From: UBA5336 sp038526245
GTDB taxonomy: Bacteria; Pseudomonadota; Alphaproteobacteria; Caulobacterales; Hyphomonadaceae
Assembly (NCBI GenBank): GCA_038526245.1
Contig: JBCBGZ010000008.1
Coordinates: 14,385 to 78,384, forward strand
Length of the DNA stretch: 64,000 bases
Reading direction: 5' to 3'
Numbering within the stretch: the stretch's first letter is position 1; each line of letters starts with the position of its first letter. The notes beneath the pieces were generated by a model. The model saw only the letters and a program-made list of their open reading frames with translations. It had not been told where the DNA came from and searched no databases. Both the position numbers and the translations under genes were made by a program. Positions 50,270 through 58,172 of this stretch are shown here, piece after piece.

Positions 50270-52212
50270 TACCGGACCTTTATTCCGACAAACAGACCCG
50301 CACCCGGCGAGCTAAAGCCGAAAACATCGGTTGCGTCTTGATCGAACAGGTTTTCCCCCCGCAGGGTGAAGATCAATCGATCGCCCATCGGCACTTCCAG
50401 CGTTGCGCTGGCAAGCACGTAGCTGTCCAGCGTAACGCGGGCGGCGGGGAATGCCCCGAAATCGAAATCGTCCTGCTCGCCGACATAATCAAACGCGACG
50501 CCCATGCGCCCGCCCTTCCAGCCATCGGGCCGGTAGTCGAGGGCCAGGCTCGCGGTTTCGGACGGGACACGGACCTCGTCGCTGCCATCCTCTGAGCTGG
50601 ACTCGGTGAATGTGGCTTGCCCGGCGATGCTCAGGGCCGAAGTTGCCTGCCAGCGTGCGCCCAGTTCCACTCCGGAGCGTTCGCTTTCGCCTGTGCGGTT
50701 TCGCGCAGTGGCCGTGAAATCCGGATTGAAGTCCGTGAAGATCTCGTCTGTCAGCTGCGCATCGAAATAGGTTGCCGAAAGGTCCAGCGGGCCGAATGCG
50801 CCATCCCAGCCAATCTCCCAACTCGTAGATTCTTCGGGGACCAGGTCCGGATTGCCGACAAAGCTGCCCGGAAAGAAGCCGAACAGTTCGGTAAAGGTCG
50901 GGTTTTTCACGCCCGTTCCGATGCTTGCGCGGAAGCGCCCCGCCGCATAGGTCGTAAACGCTGCCCCGATCCGGCCGGTGACGGCATCGTCAAACCGGCC
51001 ATCATTGTCATCGAAACGGATGGACGCTGACAGCTGCAGCACATCGAAATCGGCCTGCACGTCCCCAGCCAGCCCCAGCGTTTCGAAACTCTGGTCCTGG
51101 TCGGTTGCGCCTCCAAACTGCGCGTCGCGGGCCGAATAGTCCTCGTTTTCGTACTCGATGAGCCCGGTCAGCGTGATTTGCGCATCGGAAAGCGCTGCCT
51201 CAATGCTCGGGCTGTAGCCGAATTTGGTACGTTCGCCCTCGGACCTGTTGGAGAGCGCGCCATCGGCGAAATTGTCTCGCTCAACTGAATTAAAGCTTGC
51301 GCGGAGGAGGTGATCGATGCCGAACGCTTGGCCGGCGAGGCTGACGCCAGCAGTCAGCTGTTCGCTCTCGGTTACGCGGTCGGCATCATTCAGTCGTCCG
51401 TCGAAGTCGGTGTCGGGATCGGTTTCTACTTCACCCTCTGAAAACCGTACCAACCCTGCCAGGGTCCAGTCGCCTGACAGATCCACCCGCCCGGACGCCG
51501 TAGCCGTGGAAAGCTCCGAACCATCTTCTTCACCGCCGAGGCCGGAAGTGTCGACACCGCCGGTCGAGAACGTCGTTGCTGCGAGGTTGAGGTGTCCCTC
51601 GTCAAAGACGAATCCATAACCCGCCTCGCCCCGGAAGGACGACTGGGAGCCAACCTCGACCCGTCCCGATGGCCCGGGCAATTCTCCCATTACAACATTA
51701 ATCACTCCGCCGATTGCATCAGAGCCATACAGCCCGCTCTGTTCGCCCCGCAGCACTTCGATGCTTTGGGGCCGCAACCCGGCGAACAAACCGAAATCGC
51801 TCTCGCCCGTGGTTGGGTCGGAAACTTCGACACCGTCGATCAGGAGCAGTGTGTGGTTGGCTTCAGCGCCGCGCAAGCGGATTTGCGTCAGCCCGCCTTG
51901 CGCGCCGGATCGCGACACGCCAACCCCGGGAACAGCGCGCAATTCGTCTGCAAGAAAAGGCGCTGCGCGAAGGTCCAGGTCCGCACCGCTCAAGACGGTC
52001 AGGCTACCGGTTACATCATTGATCGCGAAAGGACGCAGGCCAGACACCGTCACCGTTTGCAGGCGCGTGCCCGCCATAATCCAGTCTTCGCAACCGGCTT
52101 CATTTCCGGTCAGGCAGGGGGTGTCCGCGTCCGCTTCTGTCGTCAATTGTCCTGCCGCAACGCCCGTTAACATCAGCGTCGCAGCACTCAAAATCAGCGA
52201 TTGTTTCAACAT
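50269..52212 (-). CDS. btuB: TonB-dependent outer-membrane receptor (BtuB-type)
   Basis: The 647-residue protein has a signal peptide, a plug domain (TVTVSGLRPFAINDVTGSLTVLSGADL; LRGAEANHTLLLIDGVEVSDP; RGEQSGLYGSDAIGGVINVV) and a 22-strand-type barrel ending in an aromatic-poor strand (FVGIKVR). The cobalamin riboswitch lies 140 nt upstream, so vitamin B12 is the likely ligand. It overlaps the btuF start by one base. Confidence 0.93.
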   Translation of the reverse strand: MLKQSLILSAATLMLTGVAAGQLTTEADADTPCLTGNEAGCEDWIMAGTRLQTVTVSGLRPFAINDVTGSLTVLSGADLDLRAAPFLADELRAVPGVGVSRSGAQGGLTQIRLRGAEANHTLLLIDGVEVSDPTTGESDFGLFAGLRPQSIEVLRGEQSGLYGSDAIGGVINVVMGELPGPSGRVEVGSQSSFRGEAGYGFVFDEGHLNLAATTFSTGGVDTSGLGGEEDGSELSTATASGRVDLSGDWTLAGLVRFSEGEVETDPDTDFDGRLNDADRVTESEQLTAGVSLAGQAFGIDHLLRASFNSVERDNFADGALSNRSEGERTKFGYSPSIEAALSDAQITLTGLIEYENEDYSARDAQFGGATDQDQSFETLGLAGDVQADFDVLQLSASIRFDDNDGRFDDAVTGRIGAAFTTYAAGRFRASIGTGVKNPTFTELFGFFPGSFVGNPDLVPEESTSWEIGWDGAFGPLDLSATYFDAQLTDEIFTDFNPDFTATARNRTGESERSGVELGARWQATSALSIAGQATFTESSSEDGSDEVRVPSETASLALDYRPDGWKGGRMGVAFDYVGEQDDFDFGAFPAARVTLDSYVLASATLEVPMGDRLIFTLRGENLFDQDATDVFGFSSPGAGLFVGIKVR

Positions 52213-52351
52213 CGCATATCCTCCGCGCCGGGCCGGCAGCGCACAACACCAATCTCAGCACACTGCCCCGGCCCCAAGCTCCGGCAGCATGCATGGTGTC
52301 GTTTCAAAGGTGCGATGATCGCAGCCCCGCTCCCCTGGCCTGGTCCCGGGC

Positions 52352-52540
52352 CCTGAGCGAACGACGCGATGGCAGGTCTCCTGGCTCACCGATCCAGGCC
52401 TTTGGCCGCCTTCCCAGCGTTTCCAAAAGAAACACCAGTGGCTTTGTGGCCATCAGCTCCCGGCTGACAGTTGCGGGCACAGCGCCGGATTTGCACCGGC
52501 TTCCCTCTTAGCGGCTGTTTCCAGCCGCACCATCTTCGCG
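52352..52540 (-). ncRNA. Cobalamin riboswitch
   Basis: On the minus strand the B12 box GCCAGGAGACCTGCC lies at about 52370-52384. Upstream conserved elements are GGGAAGCCGGTGCAAATCC, GCGCTGTGCCCGCAACTG and the 5' stem GCGGCTGGAAACAGCCGC. These are the defining parts of the class. It controls btuB and, by coupling, the rest of the transporter. A GC-rich stem just after (52320-52360) may be the expression platform. Confidence 0.95.
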
Positions 52541-52593
52541 TGTAATGACTGAGGGGTGGCACACTGTCAATCTGCGCCCATGCCGCATTCGAT

Positions 52594-53598
52594 TTACTGG
52601 GCGATTGCGATCGATATGGCGCCGAAACGCTGCGGACCGTCCTGGGCAACAAACTGCTCCGTGCGGTGCACATAGGTGAATGACACTTGGAGGGCTTTAT
52701 AGTGCAAGGCCACGCCTGCCTGGACGTCACCGACAAAGTCGCGCCGGTCACTGACGGATGGACTGTCGCGGAAGGTGTTGCCATCAAGGAAAATATCCCG
52801 GGCAACGGCGCGCGCGTCCATGCCGATAAAGAGATACCCGCCAAGGGGTTGGTCAGGTCGAAAGACGCCTGCGCCGCTCAAGGCGGGGCGAATGCGCGGC
52901 GGCCCAAAGTCGGCGTTGAGGTCAAACCCGATCCGCGCCATTCCGCCCGCTGCCGCATAGGTGCGGACATTGCCAAGCGCGCCACCGATGTGGAGGCCAT
53001 AGTCGGTTTTCAGGCCGAAGGGTAAGTCCGGTCCGTCAAAGAGCTGAAGCCTTTGGGCAATCAGTTCGATGCCGGGTTCGTCCTTGAGCTGGCTGTCCCA
53101 GCCTTCGGGCTCCACGCCGTTGATCAATTCGTGCCAGATCGTCTGGACAAATTTCCCTGCCGCCGATGGTCCGACAATTCCGAGGTTCAGCTGCAGCGCA
53201 TCCTGGGTGTCCTCATCGCTAGCGACCACGGTGCCGGAAACACTCAGCCAACCTGCGTATGGTCGGTCATTTGGGTCGGGGTCAGGTGTTGAGATGTCTT
53301 CCGGCGTGTAGATGGCGTGGGACAAGGCAAATCCCTGGCGTAGTTTGACTCGCTCCAGATTCAGTCCCGGGATCAGCTCGGCTGTTTCGCGTAAAAGCGG
53401 AAAGACCCGGTCTGCACCGCTGACGCGTTCGATGCGAATGCCGTTCGAGTAGTTCCGGTCCGTGCCGCCAAACAGGTCGTTTTCGGATGTGAGAGAGATC
53501 ACCCCCGGGGTCGTTTCAGCAATGGCTGTTGGAGCACAAAACGTTGCCATCCCCAGGCCGATCAGGGGAGATACCCAGCGCTGGATCCCGTTTCGCAT
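52594..53598 (-). CDS. LpxR-family lipid A deacylase-like outer-membrane protein
   Basis: The 334-residue protein has a signal peptide ending AIAE. The N-terminus SLTSENDLFGGTDRNYSNGIRIE is the LpxR/DUF2219 signature, in which Asn/Asp residues bind calcium; WHELING carries a candidate catalytic His. LpxR removes the 3'-acyloxyacyl chain of lipid A in the outer membrane. The C-terminal barrel strand ends in aromatic and Ile-rich residues. Start ATG 53598 follows GGAGAAA. Confidence 0.88.
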   Translation of the reverse strand: MRNGIQRWVSPLIGLGMATFCAPTAIAETTPGVISLTSENDLFGGTDRNYSNGIRIERVSGADRVFPLLRETAELIPGLNLERVKLRQGFALSHAIYTPEDISTPDPDPNDRPYAGWLSVSGTVVASDEDTQDALQLNLGIVGPSAAGKFVQTIWHELINGVEPEGWDSQLKDEPGIELIAQRLQLFDGPDLPFGLKTDYGLHIGGALGNVRTYAAAGGMARIGFDLNADFGPPRIRPALSGAGVFRPDQPLGGYLFIGMDARAVARDIFLDGNTFRDSPSVSDRRDFVGDVQAGVALHYKALQVSFTYVHRTEQFVAQDGPQRFGAISIAIAQ

Positions 53599-53669
53599 GG
53601 CTTTTTCTCCTGCGTACCTGCGGGGCATACGCATCGTCCTACCCAAGATCAAACGTGTCGATGAAAAAC

Positions 53670-53697
53670 CCATGCAATTTTACTGAAAACTGCATGG
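53670..53697. repeat. 28-bp inverted repeat between lpxR-like gene and sciP
   Basis: CCATGCA (53670-53676) and TGCATGG (53691-53697) pair, and inside them TTTT and AAAA pair again. It sits in a 196-bp divergent spacer, in the place of an operator for either gene. Confidence 0.5.
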
Positions 53698-53794
53698 TCT
53701 CCCTCAGCCGAGCCTTAAAGCCCGACGTGTATTGCTGGCGTGGAGCAGAGCCAGAATGGCCCTGCCGTCCATTAGAATGTGCAGGACGACCAAG

Positions 53795-54061
53795 ATGGAA
53801 CAGCAGAATGCCTCGTCGAGTGTCAGCGGACCCAACGGCCGCGCGCTCACCCTTGATGACCTCCCCCCTCCGTCGATCACCCGCTGGGTGACGCGCCGCA
53901 AGGCCGAAGTTGTGGCCGCTGTGCAGGGTGGATTGCTGACGGTTGAAGACGCCCTGGAGCGCTATGGCCTGTCTGAGGAAGAATTCACCGGATGGCAACG
54001 CCTCTACAGTGCCCACGGCACCAAAGGACTGCGCGCAACGCGCCTTCAGCAGTACCGTTAG
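53795..54061 (+). CDS. sciP: CtrA inhibitor SciP (DUF1153)
   Basis: The 88-residue protein matches SciP: GPNGRALTLDDLPPPSITRWVTRRKAEVVAAVQGGLL, then LERYGLSEEEF..WQRLY and LRATRLQQYR. In Caulobacter it binds DNA-bound CtrA and blocks its activation of swarmer-cell promoters. I used ATG 53795 over upstream starts by family alignment. It lies next to a fliF operon, as in Caulobacter. Confidence 0.95.
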   Translation: MEQQNASSSVSGPNGRALTLDDLPPPSITRWVTRRKAEVVAAVQGGLLTVEDALERYGLSEEEFTGWQRLYSAHGTKGLRATRLQQYR

Positions 54062-54094
54062 GTTTGGTCGTCGCAGGGGCACTCTTCGCGATGA

Positions 54095-54110
54095 TTAAGG
54101 GCGGATTTAC
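54095..54110 (+). promoter_or_regulatory. Near-consensus CtrA box upstream of the fliF-like gene
   Basis: TTAA (54095-54098), seven bases, then TTTAC (54106-54110) matches TTAA-N7-TTAAC with one mismatch. It lies 66 nt before the fliF-like start. Binding by CtrA is inference. Confidence 0.45.
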
Positions 54111-54175
54111 CGTGGCGGCTTAAGGCTTTGTGGCGAGTGCCGGAACGTTCCGGCGCGCCGCTGTGGAGTTACGCG

Positions 54176-54823
54176 ATGATGTCAGCCGCCAGTATGAACC
54201 GACGCACGGTCTGGCTGGCCTTGGCGCTTGTCCTGGCGCTCGGGCTGACCGGACTGCGCGCGGCGACAGCCTTTTCCAATCCTCAGCCGCCCGCCCAGAT
54301 GGTGGGCGCTTCTGCGCTTGAACAGAGATTGACCGGGCTTTTGGAAACCGTATTAGGCCAGGGGCAGGTTAAGGTTCACCAAGCGCTGCGCCCGGATGAG
54401 AGCCGAGCGTTTCTGGTGATGATCAATACCCAAGCCAGAAATGCCGATCCGGGCGATGCGGCGTTGACCCAGCTTCTGATGTCAGCGGTATTTGTCGATA
54501 CGGTGGCTGGCGATACCGTAACGTTCGATCGTGTTGCCTTTGCCAGCGCGCCGGGCGGGTTGCCAAATCGTGCTGCGCTTCTTGAAGTGTTCGCGCTCGT
54601 CTCGCTTTGTATACTGATTGGCGCGGCCTTGGCTGTGGAAACGCCGGTGTCACAGCTGGCTCCAAACGAACAGTCTCTCCGGCAGTCGGTTACACCTCAG
54701 GATAGCGCCCCGGTTGACCGTAGCGCCGCCCAAAATCTGATTGCCCAACGCATTTCTGAAGATCCGGCCCGCGCGGCACAAATCGTGCGCCGTTGGCTTG
54801 GGTCTCGGGTGGTTGATACATGA
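54176..54823 (+). CDS. fliF: Reduced FliF-like MS-ring protein (mini-FliF)
   Basis: The 215-residue protein begins at ATG 54176 with GGAG 8 nt upstream. It has a first membrane helix (about 12-32) and then a ~78-residue domain (ALEQRLTGLLETVLGQGQVKV...AVFVDTVAGDTVTFDRVAFA) like the ring-building motif 3 core of FliF. A second helix (134-153) and a C-terminal IAQRISEDPARAAQIVRRWL, typical of the FliG-binding tail, follow. Full FliF has about 540 residues. RBM1, RBM2 and the RBM3 insertion are absent without a frameshift. It is coupled to fliG (ATGA). Confidence 0.7.
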   Translation: MMSAASMNRRTVWLALALVLALGLTGLRAATAFSNPQPPAQMVGASALEQRLTGLLETVLGQGQVKVHQALRPDESRAFLVMINTQARNADPGDAALTQLLMSAVFVDTVAGDTVTFDRVAFASAPGGLPNRAALLEVFALVSLCILIGAALAVETPVSQLAPNEQSLRQSVTPQDSAPVDRSAAQNLIAQRISEDPARAAQIVRRWLGSRVVDT

Positions 54824-55761
54824 CGCCGCCCGATGCCCTGCGTGGATCATCGCATCCCGGCGGCTTGCGCGCTGTGGCTCAATTGCTGCGCGCAGCCGGG
54901 TCTGGAGCAGACATGGTCTTCGCCCAATTGACACCCGGAGAGACCCGCGCCATCCACCAGCAGATGGATCATCTGCCAACTGATCATTCTGATGCGGACC
55001 GTTCCGCTCTCGAGGCGTTTCTCCTCGAAACGGCAAAAACTCGAAATGATAATCCGGCGCCCGAGCGCCCGGGCGTTTGGGGGCGGTTGTCCAAAGCCCA
55101 CGCACCTCTGCTTGCGGCCCTCGCCGGCCGGGAAAGCCCGCAAGTCTCGGCATGGCTGATCAGCCAACTGGACCCCCAGCTGGCGGCTGGTGTTGTTCGT
55201 ATGCTGAGTGAGGATGTGAGCCTGGCCATTCTCAAGCGTATTCTGAATGCCAAGAGCCCACCAAAAGCGGTATGCGATCTCATTGAGACATCGCTGGCAC
55301 AAACGCTGGACCGTGTCGGGACGACCCCGGACATGGATGGTCACGCCCGTCTGGCGCGTATTTTTGACCAGCTTGATCCGGGTCAGGATAGCGGACTTCT
55401 AACCCAACTCGACGCGTCTGCCCCGGGGGCGGGTGAGCGTGTTCGCGCATTGATGTTCACATTTGATGATCTGGTCGCATTGGATGCGGCGGGGATGCAG
55501 ACTTTGATTGCCGCGACGCCCCGCGAGACGCTGATCAAAGCTCTGAAAGCCAGTACGCCTGACGTAAGTAACGCGTTCTATTCAAATCTCACGCGTCGGG
55601 CCGGTGCGCTGATCCGAGAGGAAATAGAGGCGATGGGGCCTATTCGTGCTTCCGACGTCCAGACTGCACGTGCTGCCATTGTCGAAACCGCGCGTCAGCT
55701 GATTCACTCCGGTGATATTCTTCTGGGGACACCCAACGATGATGACGAGCTCGTGGAATGA
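54820..55761 (+). CDS. fliG: Flagellar motor switch protein FliG
   Basis: The 313-residue protein has the three FliG parts. The middle domain has ESPQ (105-108) in place of EHPQ. The C-terminal domain keeps the charges of the torque helix, at the spacing of E. coli K264/R281/D288/D289/R297: K243, R260, E267, E268, R276. MGPIR..DV follows. The N-domain is diverged. It lies between the mini-FliF gene and a short FliH-like gene. Confidence 0.9.
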   Translation: MTPPDALRGSSHPGGLRAVAQLLRAAGSGADMVFAQLTPGETRAIHQQMDHLPTDHSDADRSALEAFLLETAKTRNDNPAPERPGVWGRLSKAHAPLLAALAGRESPQVSAWLISQLDPQLAAGVVRMLSEDVSLAILKRILNAKSPPKAVCDLIETSLAQTLDRVGTTPDMDGHARLARIFDQLDPGQDSGLLTQLDASAPGAGERVRALMFTFDDLVALDAAGMQTLIAATPRETLIKALKASTPDVSNAFYSNLTRRAGALIREEIEAMGPIRASDVQTARAAIVETARQLIHSGDILLGTPNDDDELVE

Positions 55762-56183
55762 GCCGGCGTCAGATCACCCAGTTTCGCGCTTTTGATTTCC
55801 AATCGGATTTCTCCGCGCCGGGCAAAGCCCCTGTCGAAACTCCCATGCAGACCGCCGCGTCCTCGCTCGAAGAGGACACTGTCAGTCTGCCCGTGATGGA
55901 GATCGCCGCCCTCGGCGCCCAGCTACAGGCGCAGGCGACAGAAGCGGCCTGTGCACCCATTGATGATGCCCTCGCCAAACGGATTGAAAGCGCTGCGGAG
56001 CGCCTTTCCGCGGCCATGGAACAATTGTCGGAGCTCGCCGTCGCCCTCGACCTTGCCGCCCGCATGGGGCAGGTGCCACCCACGTTGGCTCCGGTTGCCG
56101 AGCGTGCGGCGCGATCCCTTGCCGATGGTCAGGGCGATTTGTTTGCCGCTTGTAAATCTTTGACAGACACATCTGAACGCTAA
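55758..56183 (+). CDS. Short protein in the FliH/FlbE position
   Basis: The 141-residue protein begins SRRQITQFRAFDFQSDF, a start like FliH/FlbE, and then is mainly amphipathic helix (ALAKRIESAAERLSAAMEQLSELAVALDLAARM). It lacks the usual Gly/Ala-rich helix of FliH and is about 60 residues short. Assignment rests on position between fliG and fliN, and on overlap with fliG (ATGA). Confidence 0.6.
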   Translation: MSRRQITQFRAFDFQSDFSAPGKAPVETPMQTAASSLEEDTVSLPVMEIAALGAQLQAQATEAACAPIDDALAKRIESAAERLSAAMEQLSELAVALDLAARMGQVPPTLAPVAERAARSLADGQGDLFAACKSLTDTSER

Positions 56184-56207
56184 TCTGCGTTTTCGGAGCC
56201 CCATTCC

Positions 56208-56474
56208 ATGACTCAAGCCGCCAATCCTGCCCTCGAGCGCAAGCTGATGGATGTGCCCGTGCGGGTCGACGTGGTTCTGGGTGACGTCCGCATGCCGGTT
56301 GAGGAATTGCTGGCCCTCGCGCCGGGCGATGTTGTGGCGCTGCAGAACGACACGAGGGAAGACGTGGATATTTATGTGTCTGACCGGCTTATGGCGCGGG
56401 GGCGTCTGGTGATCGCCGATGGCGAACTCGGCGTCACCCTGTCTGAGATTGTGGATGAGCGCCGAGCCGCTTAA
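56208..56474 (+). CDS. fliN: Flagellar motor switch protein FliN (SpoA domain)
   Basis: The 88-residue SpoA-domain protein reads LMDVPVRVDVVLGDVRMPVEELLALAPGDVVAL, then VDIYVSDRLMARGRLVIADGELGVTLSEIV. This is the FliN core, which makes the C-ring base with FliM. No FliM, and no flbD regulator, follows; the convergent bfr gene begins instead. Confidence 0.93.
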   Translation: MTQAANPALERKLMDVPVRVDVVLGDVRMPVEELLALAPGDVVALQNDTREDVDIYVSDRLMARGRLVIADGELGVTLSEIVDERRAA

Positions 56475-56480
56475 GTCAGG

Positions 56481-56972
56481 CTAATCCTGCGCCTGGCTGC
56501 CGTTTGGTGCAGACTGCAACAGCGTATAGTTTTCGATGCCGACGCGGTCGATGAGCTCAAACTGGGTTTCCAGATAGTCCAGATGCTCCTCCTCATTGGT
56601 GAGGATCTTGCCGAACAGGTCGCGGGAAACGTAGTCGCGCTTTTTCTCGCTGGCTTCCATCGCGTCTCGCAGCAGCGGGATGGCGTCGTTTTCGAGCGCA
56701 AGGTCGCATTCCAGGATTTCCCTGACGCTTTCGCCAATGCGTAAACGGCCAAGGTCCTGCAAATTCGGCAGTCCGCCCAGGAAGAGGATACGCTCAATCA
56801 GCCAGTCTGCATGCTCCATTTCTTCAATGGATTCCTTGTACTCATACTCCGCGAGGATTGAGACGCCCCAATCCTTGAGCATGCGCGAGTGCAGGAAGTA
56901 CTGATTGATCGCGGTCAGCTCATTTTTCAGCGCCGCATTCAGATAATCGAGAATTTCTTGATCGCCCTTCAT
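56481..56972 (-). CDS. bfr: Bacterioferritin
   Basis: The 163-residue subunit stores iron in a 24-mer shell. The ferroxidase residues all match at their normal numbers: E18, E51, H54, E94, E127 and H130, and Met52 is the heme ligand. The start ATG 56972 follows TAGGAGACC, nine residues inside a longer frame. Bfd, its reductase, is the next gene upstream on the same strand. Confidence 0.96.
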   Translation of the reverse strand: MKGDQEILDYLNAALKNELTAINQYFLHSRMLKDWGVSILAEYEYKESIEEMEHADWLIERILFLGGLPNLQDLGRLRIGESVREILECDLALENDAIPLLRDAMEASEKKRDYVSRDLFGKILTNEEEHLDYLETQFELIDRVGIENYTLLQSAPNGSQAQD

Positions 56973-57093
56973 GGCCGGTCTCCTAAAAGGTTCGCTCACA
57001 CGGCCGAACTAGGCCGACTCTCCCCGAGCGACAATAGAAAAGCCAATTAAAACAGGAAGTTGTGAATTTGAAACGCAGTTGCAGTCTCAATCG

Positions 57094-57294
57094 CTATTCA
57101 GCAGCGACGTGCATGGCGCCCTCAGTCAGTTGGCGTTGTTCACTCGCAACGATGTCAGCCATGGCCGGTTTGCATTTCCCGCAATTGAATTGGCAGCCAT
57201 GGTGGGCCTGGACCGCTTTCGGCGACCCTGCACCGGCGCGAACGGCCTCGCGGACGGCTTTCTCATTCAAACGGCGGCAAACGCAAATGATCAT
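57094..57294 (-). CDS. bfd: Bacterioferritin-associated ferredoxin
   Basis: The 66-residue [2Fe-2S] protein helps release iron from bacterioferritin. The cluster ligands C4, C6, C38 and C41 match E. coli Bfd (CVCRRL; HHGCQFNCGKCKP). I chose ATG 57294; a TTG is three codons before. The promoter places the transcript start next to the ATG, so the message may be leaderless. Confidence 0.93.
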   Translation of the reverse strand: MIICVCRRLNEKAVREAVRAGAGSPKAVQAHHGCQFNCGKCKPAMADIVASEQRQLTEGAMHVAAE

Positions 57295-57302
57295 CGTTCG
57301 CA

Positions 57303-57332
57303 ATTAGAGACTCAAATGCGAATGAGTGTCAA
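57303..57332 (-). promoter_or_regulatory. bfd promoter with internal Fur-like palindrome
   Basis: On the minus strand TTGACA (57332-57327) and TCTAAT (57308-57303) are 18 bp apart. Between them ACTCA...TGAGT (57310-57327) forms a palindrome with AATGCGAATGA inside. An iron repressor bound there would block polymerase. Confidence 0.5.
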
Positions 57333-57356
57333 ATACTTTTGCGACTGAATCGCATT

Positions 57357-57584
57357 CTAGCCGTCCTCAGAGGGTGCCCAGCCGAAGGCATCTTCAAGGC
57401 CAACGCCGAAAACGCGTGAGATCCGGAAGGCGCTTTCCAAGCTAGGCGAGTATTTCCCCTGCTCGATGGCAATCACTGTTTGGCGGGTGACACCTATGGC
57501 CTTTGCCAGGGCCGCCTGGCTCATATTGCCGTGGGCCTCGCGCAGTTCGCGCACGCGGTTGGTGATTGGCGGGCGTTTGGCCAT
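57357..57584 (-). CDS. Small XRE-family transcriptional regulator
   Basis: The 75-residue protein is one helix-turn-helix domain (NRVRELREAHGNMSQAALAKAIGVTRQTVIAIEQGKYSPSLESAFRISRVFGV). Its start overlaps the stop of the membrane-protein gene (TGATG). Such pairs are usually self-regulating, and a palindrome upstream of the operon is a likely operator. The promoter must be upstream of the membrane-protein gene. Confidence 0.9.
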   Translation of the reverse strand: MAKRPPITNRVRELREAHGNMSQAALAKAIGVTRQTVIAIEQGKYSPSLESAFRISRVFGVGLEDAFGWAPSEDG

Positions 57585-58009
57585 CAGGCATGTCCCCGGC
57601 GATAGAGGAAAATCTGAAAAGCGTATTCGCTGATCTGACTCGCCATCAGGCTCGCAAAGGCAATGTGGAACAGCATGTTACCATCCCTCTGGACCCAGAA
57701 GTGGAACAGGCCCGTCGCCACACCGAAGGCCAGAACGTAACCGGCCCAGTTTCCGGCCTGGTTCAGAATGATCCGCTCGCGCTCATCGGCGGGGGCGTTG
57801 GCCGCTTCGGCCTGGAAGGCCGCCAAAGGCGACATAACAATTATCGACGCAATCACCACCAGAACAGCATAAATCACAACAAATGCGATGATTGGTGGTG
57901 CGGTGGCGCCAAGCGCCTGGCTCGCAGCGAAGACTTTGCCGAAGTAGAGCAGCCCGGCAACCGTGAGGATAATGCCCATAGCCCATGCAGATTGTTCGCG
58001 GAACGACAT
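57584..58009 (-). CDS. Four-helix membrane protein paired with XRE regulator
   Basis: The 141-residue protein has hydrophobic segments at residues 10-27, 36-60, 85-105 and 108-128. It begins SFREQSAWAMGIILTVAGLLYFGKV. AAGGAGAACGCG precedes ATG 58009. I recognise no family beyond the common small-XRE plus membrane-protein pairing. It is the first gene of a two-gene operon. Confidence 0.75.
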   Translation of the reverse strand: MSFREQSAWAMGIILTVAGLLYFGKVFAASQALGATAPPIIAFVVIYAVLVVIASIIVMSPLAAFQAEAANAPADERERIILNQAGNWAGYVLAFGVATGLFHFWVQRDGNMLFHIAFASLMASQISEYAFQIFLYRRGHA

Positions 58010-58020
58010 CGCGTTCTCCT

Positions 58021-58044
58021 TTGGTGTAAAAGATCTTGTACACC
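58021..58044. promoter_or_regulatory. 24-bp near-perfect palindrome (candidate XRE operator)
   Basis: TGGTGTA and TACACCA flank an AAGATCTT core; only one central base pair breaks the symmetry. It lies 12 nt upstream of the membrane-protein ATG, directly before the ribosome-binding site. Confidence 0.6.
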
Positions 58045-58049
58045 ATATG

Positions 58050-58086
58050 GTCAAAGATTTTCGACATGTCAAACTTTTTCGACATA
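58050..58086 (-). repeat. Two 18-bp direct repeats in the XRE operon promoter region
   Basis: On the minus strand ATGTCGAAAAAGTTTGAC is followed at once by ATGTCGAAAATCTTTGAC, differing at two positions. They lie just upstream of the palindrome and may overlap the promoter. Confidence 0.55.
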
Positions 58087-58172
58087 TCTTTCCACTGAGC
58101 TCGCTTGACCGGATATCGCGCCCTATCTACGCCCCTGCATCCAGCCGTCGTTTCTTGAAAGCCGCCCTCGCC

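Noticed and set aside
54820..55761. Idea that FliG has lost its motor function
   Set aside because: The DDRS segment is degenerate, but alignment by spacing shows all five torque-helix charges are present, so loss of function is not supported.
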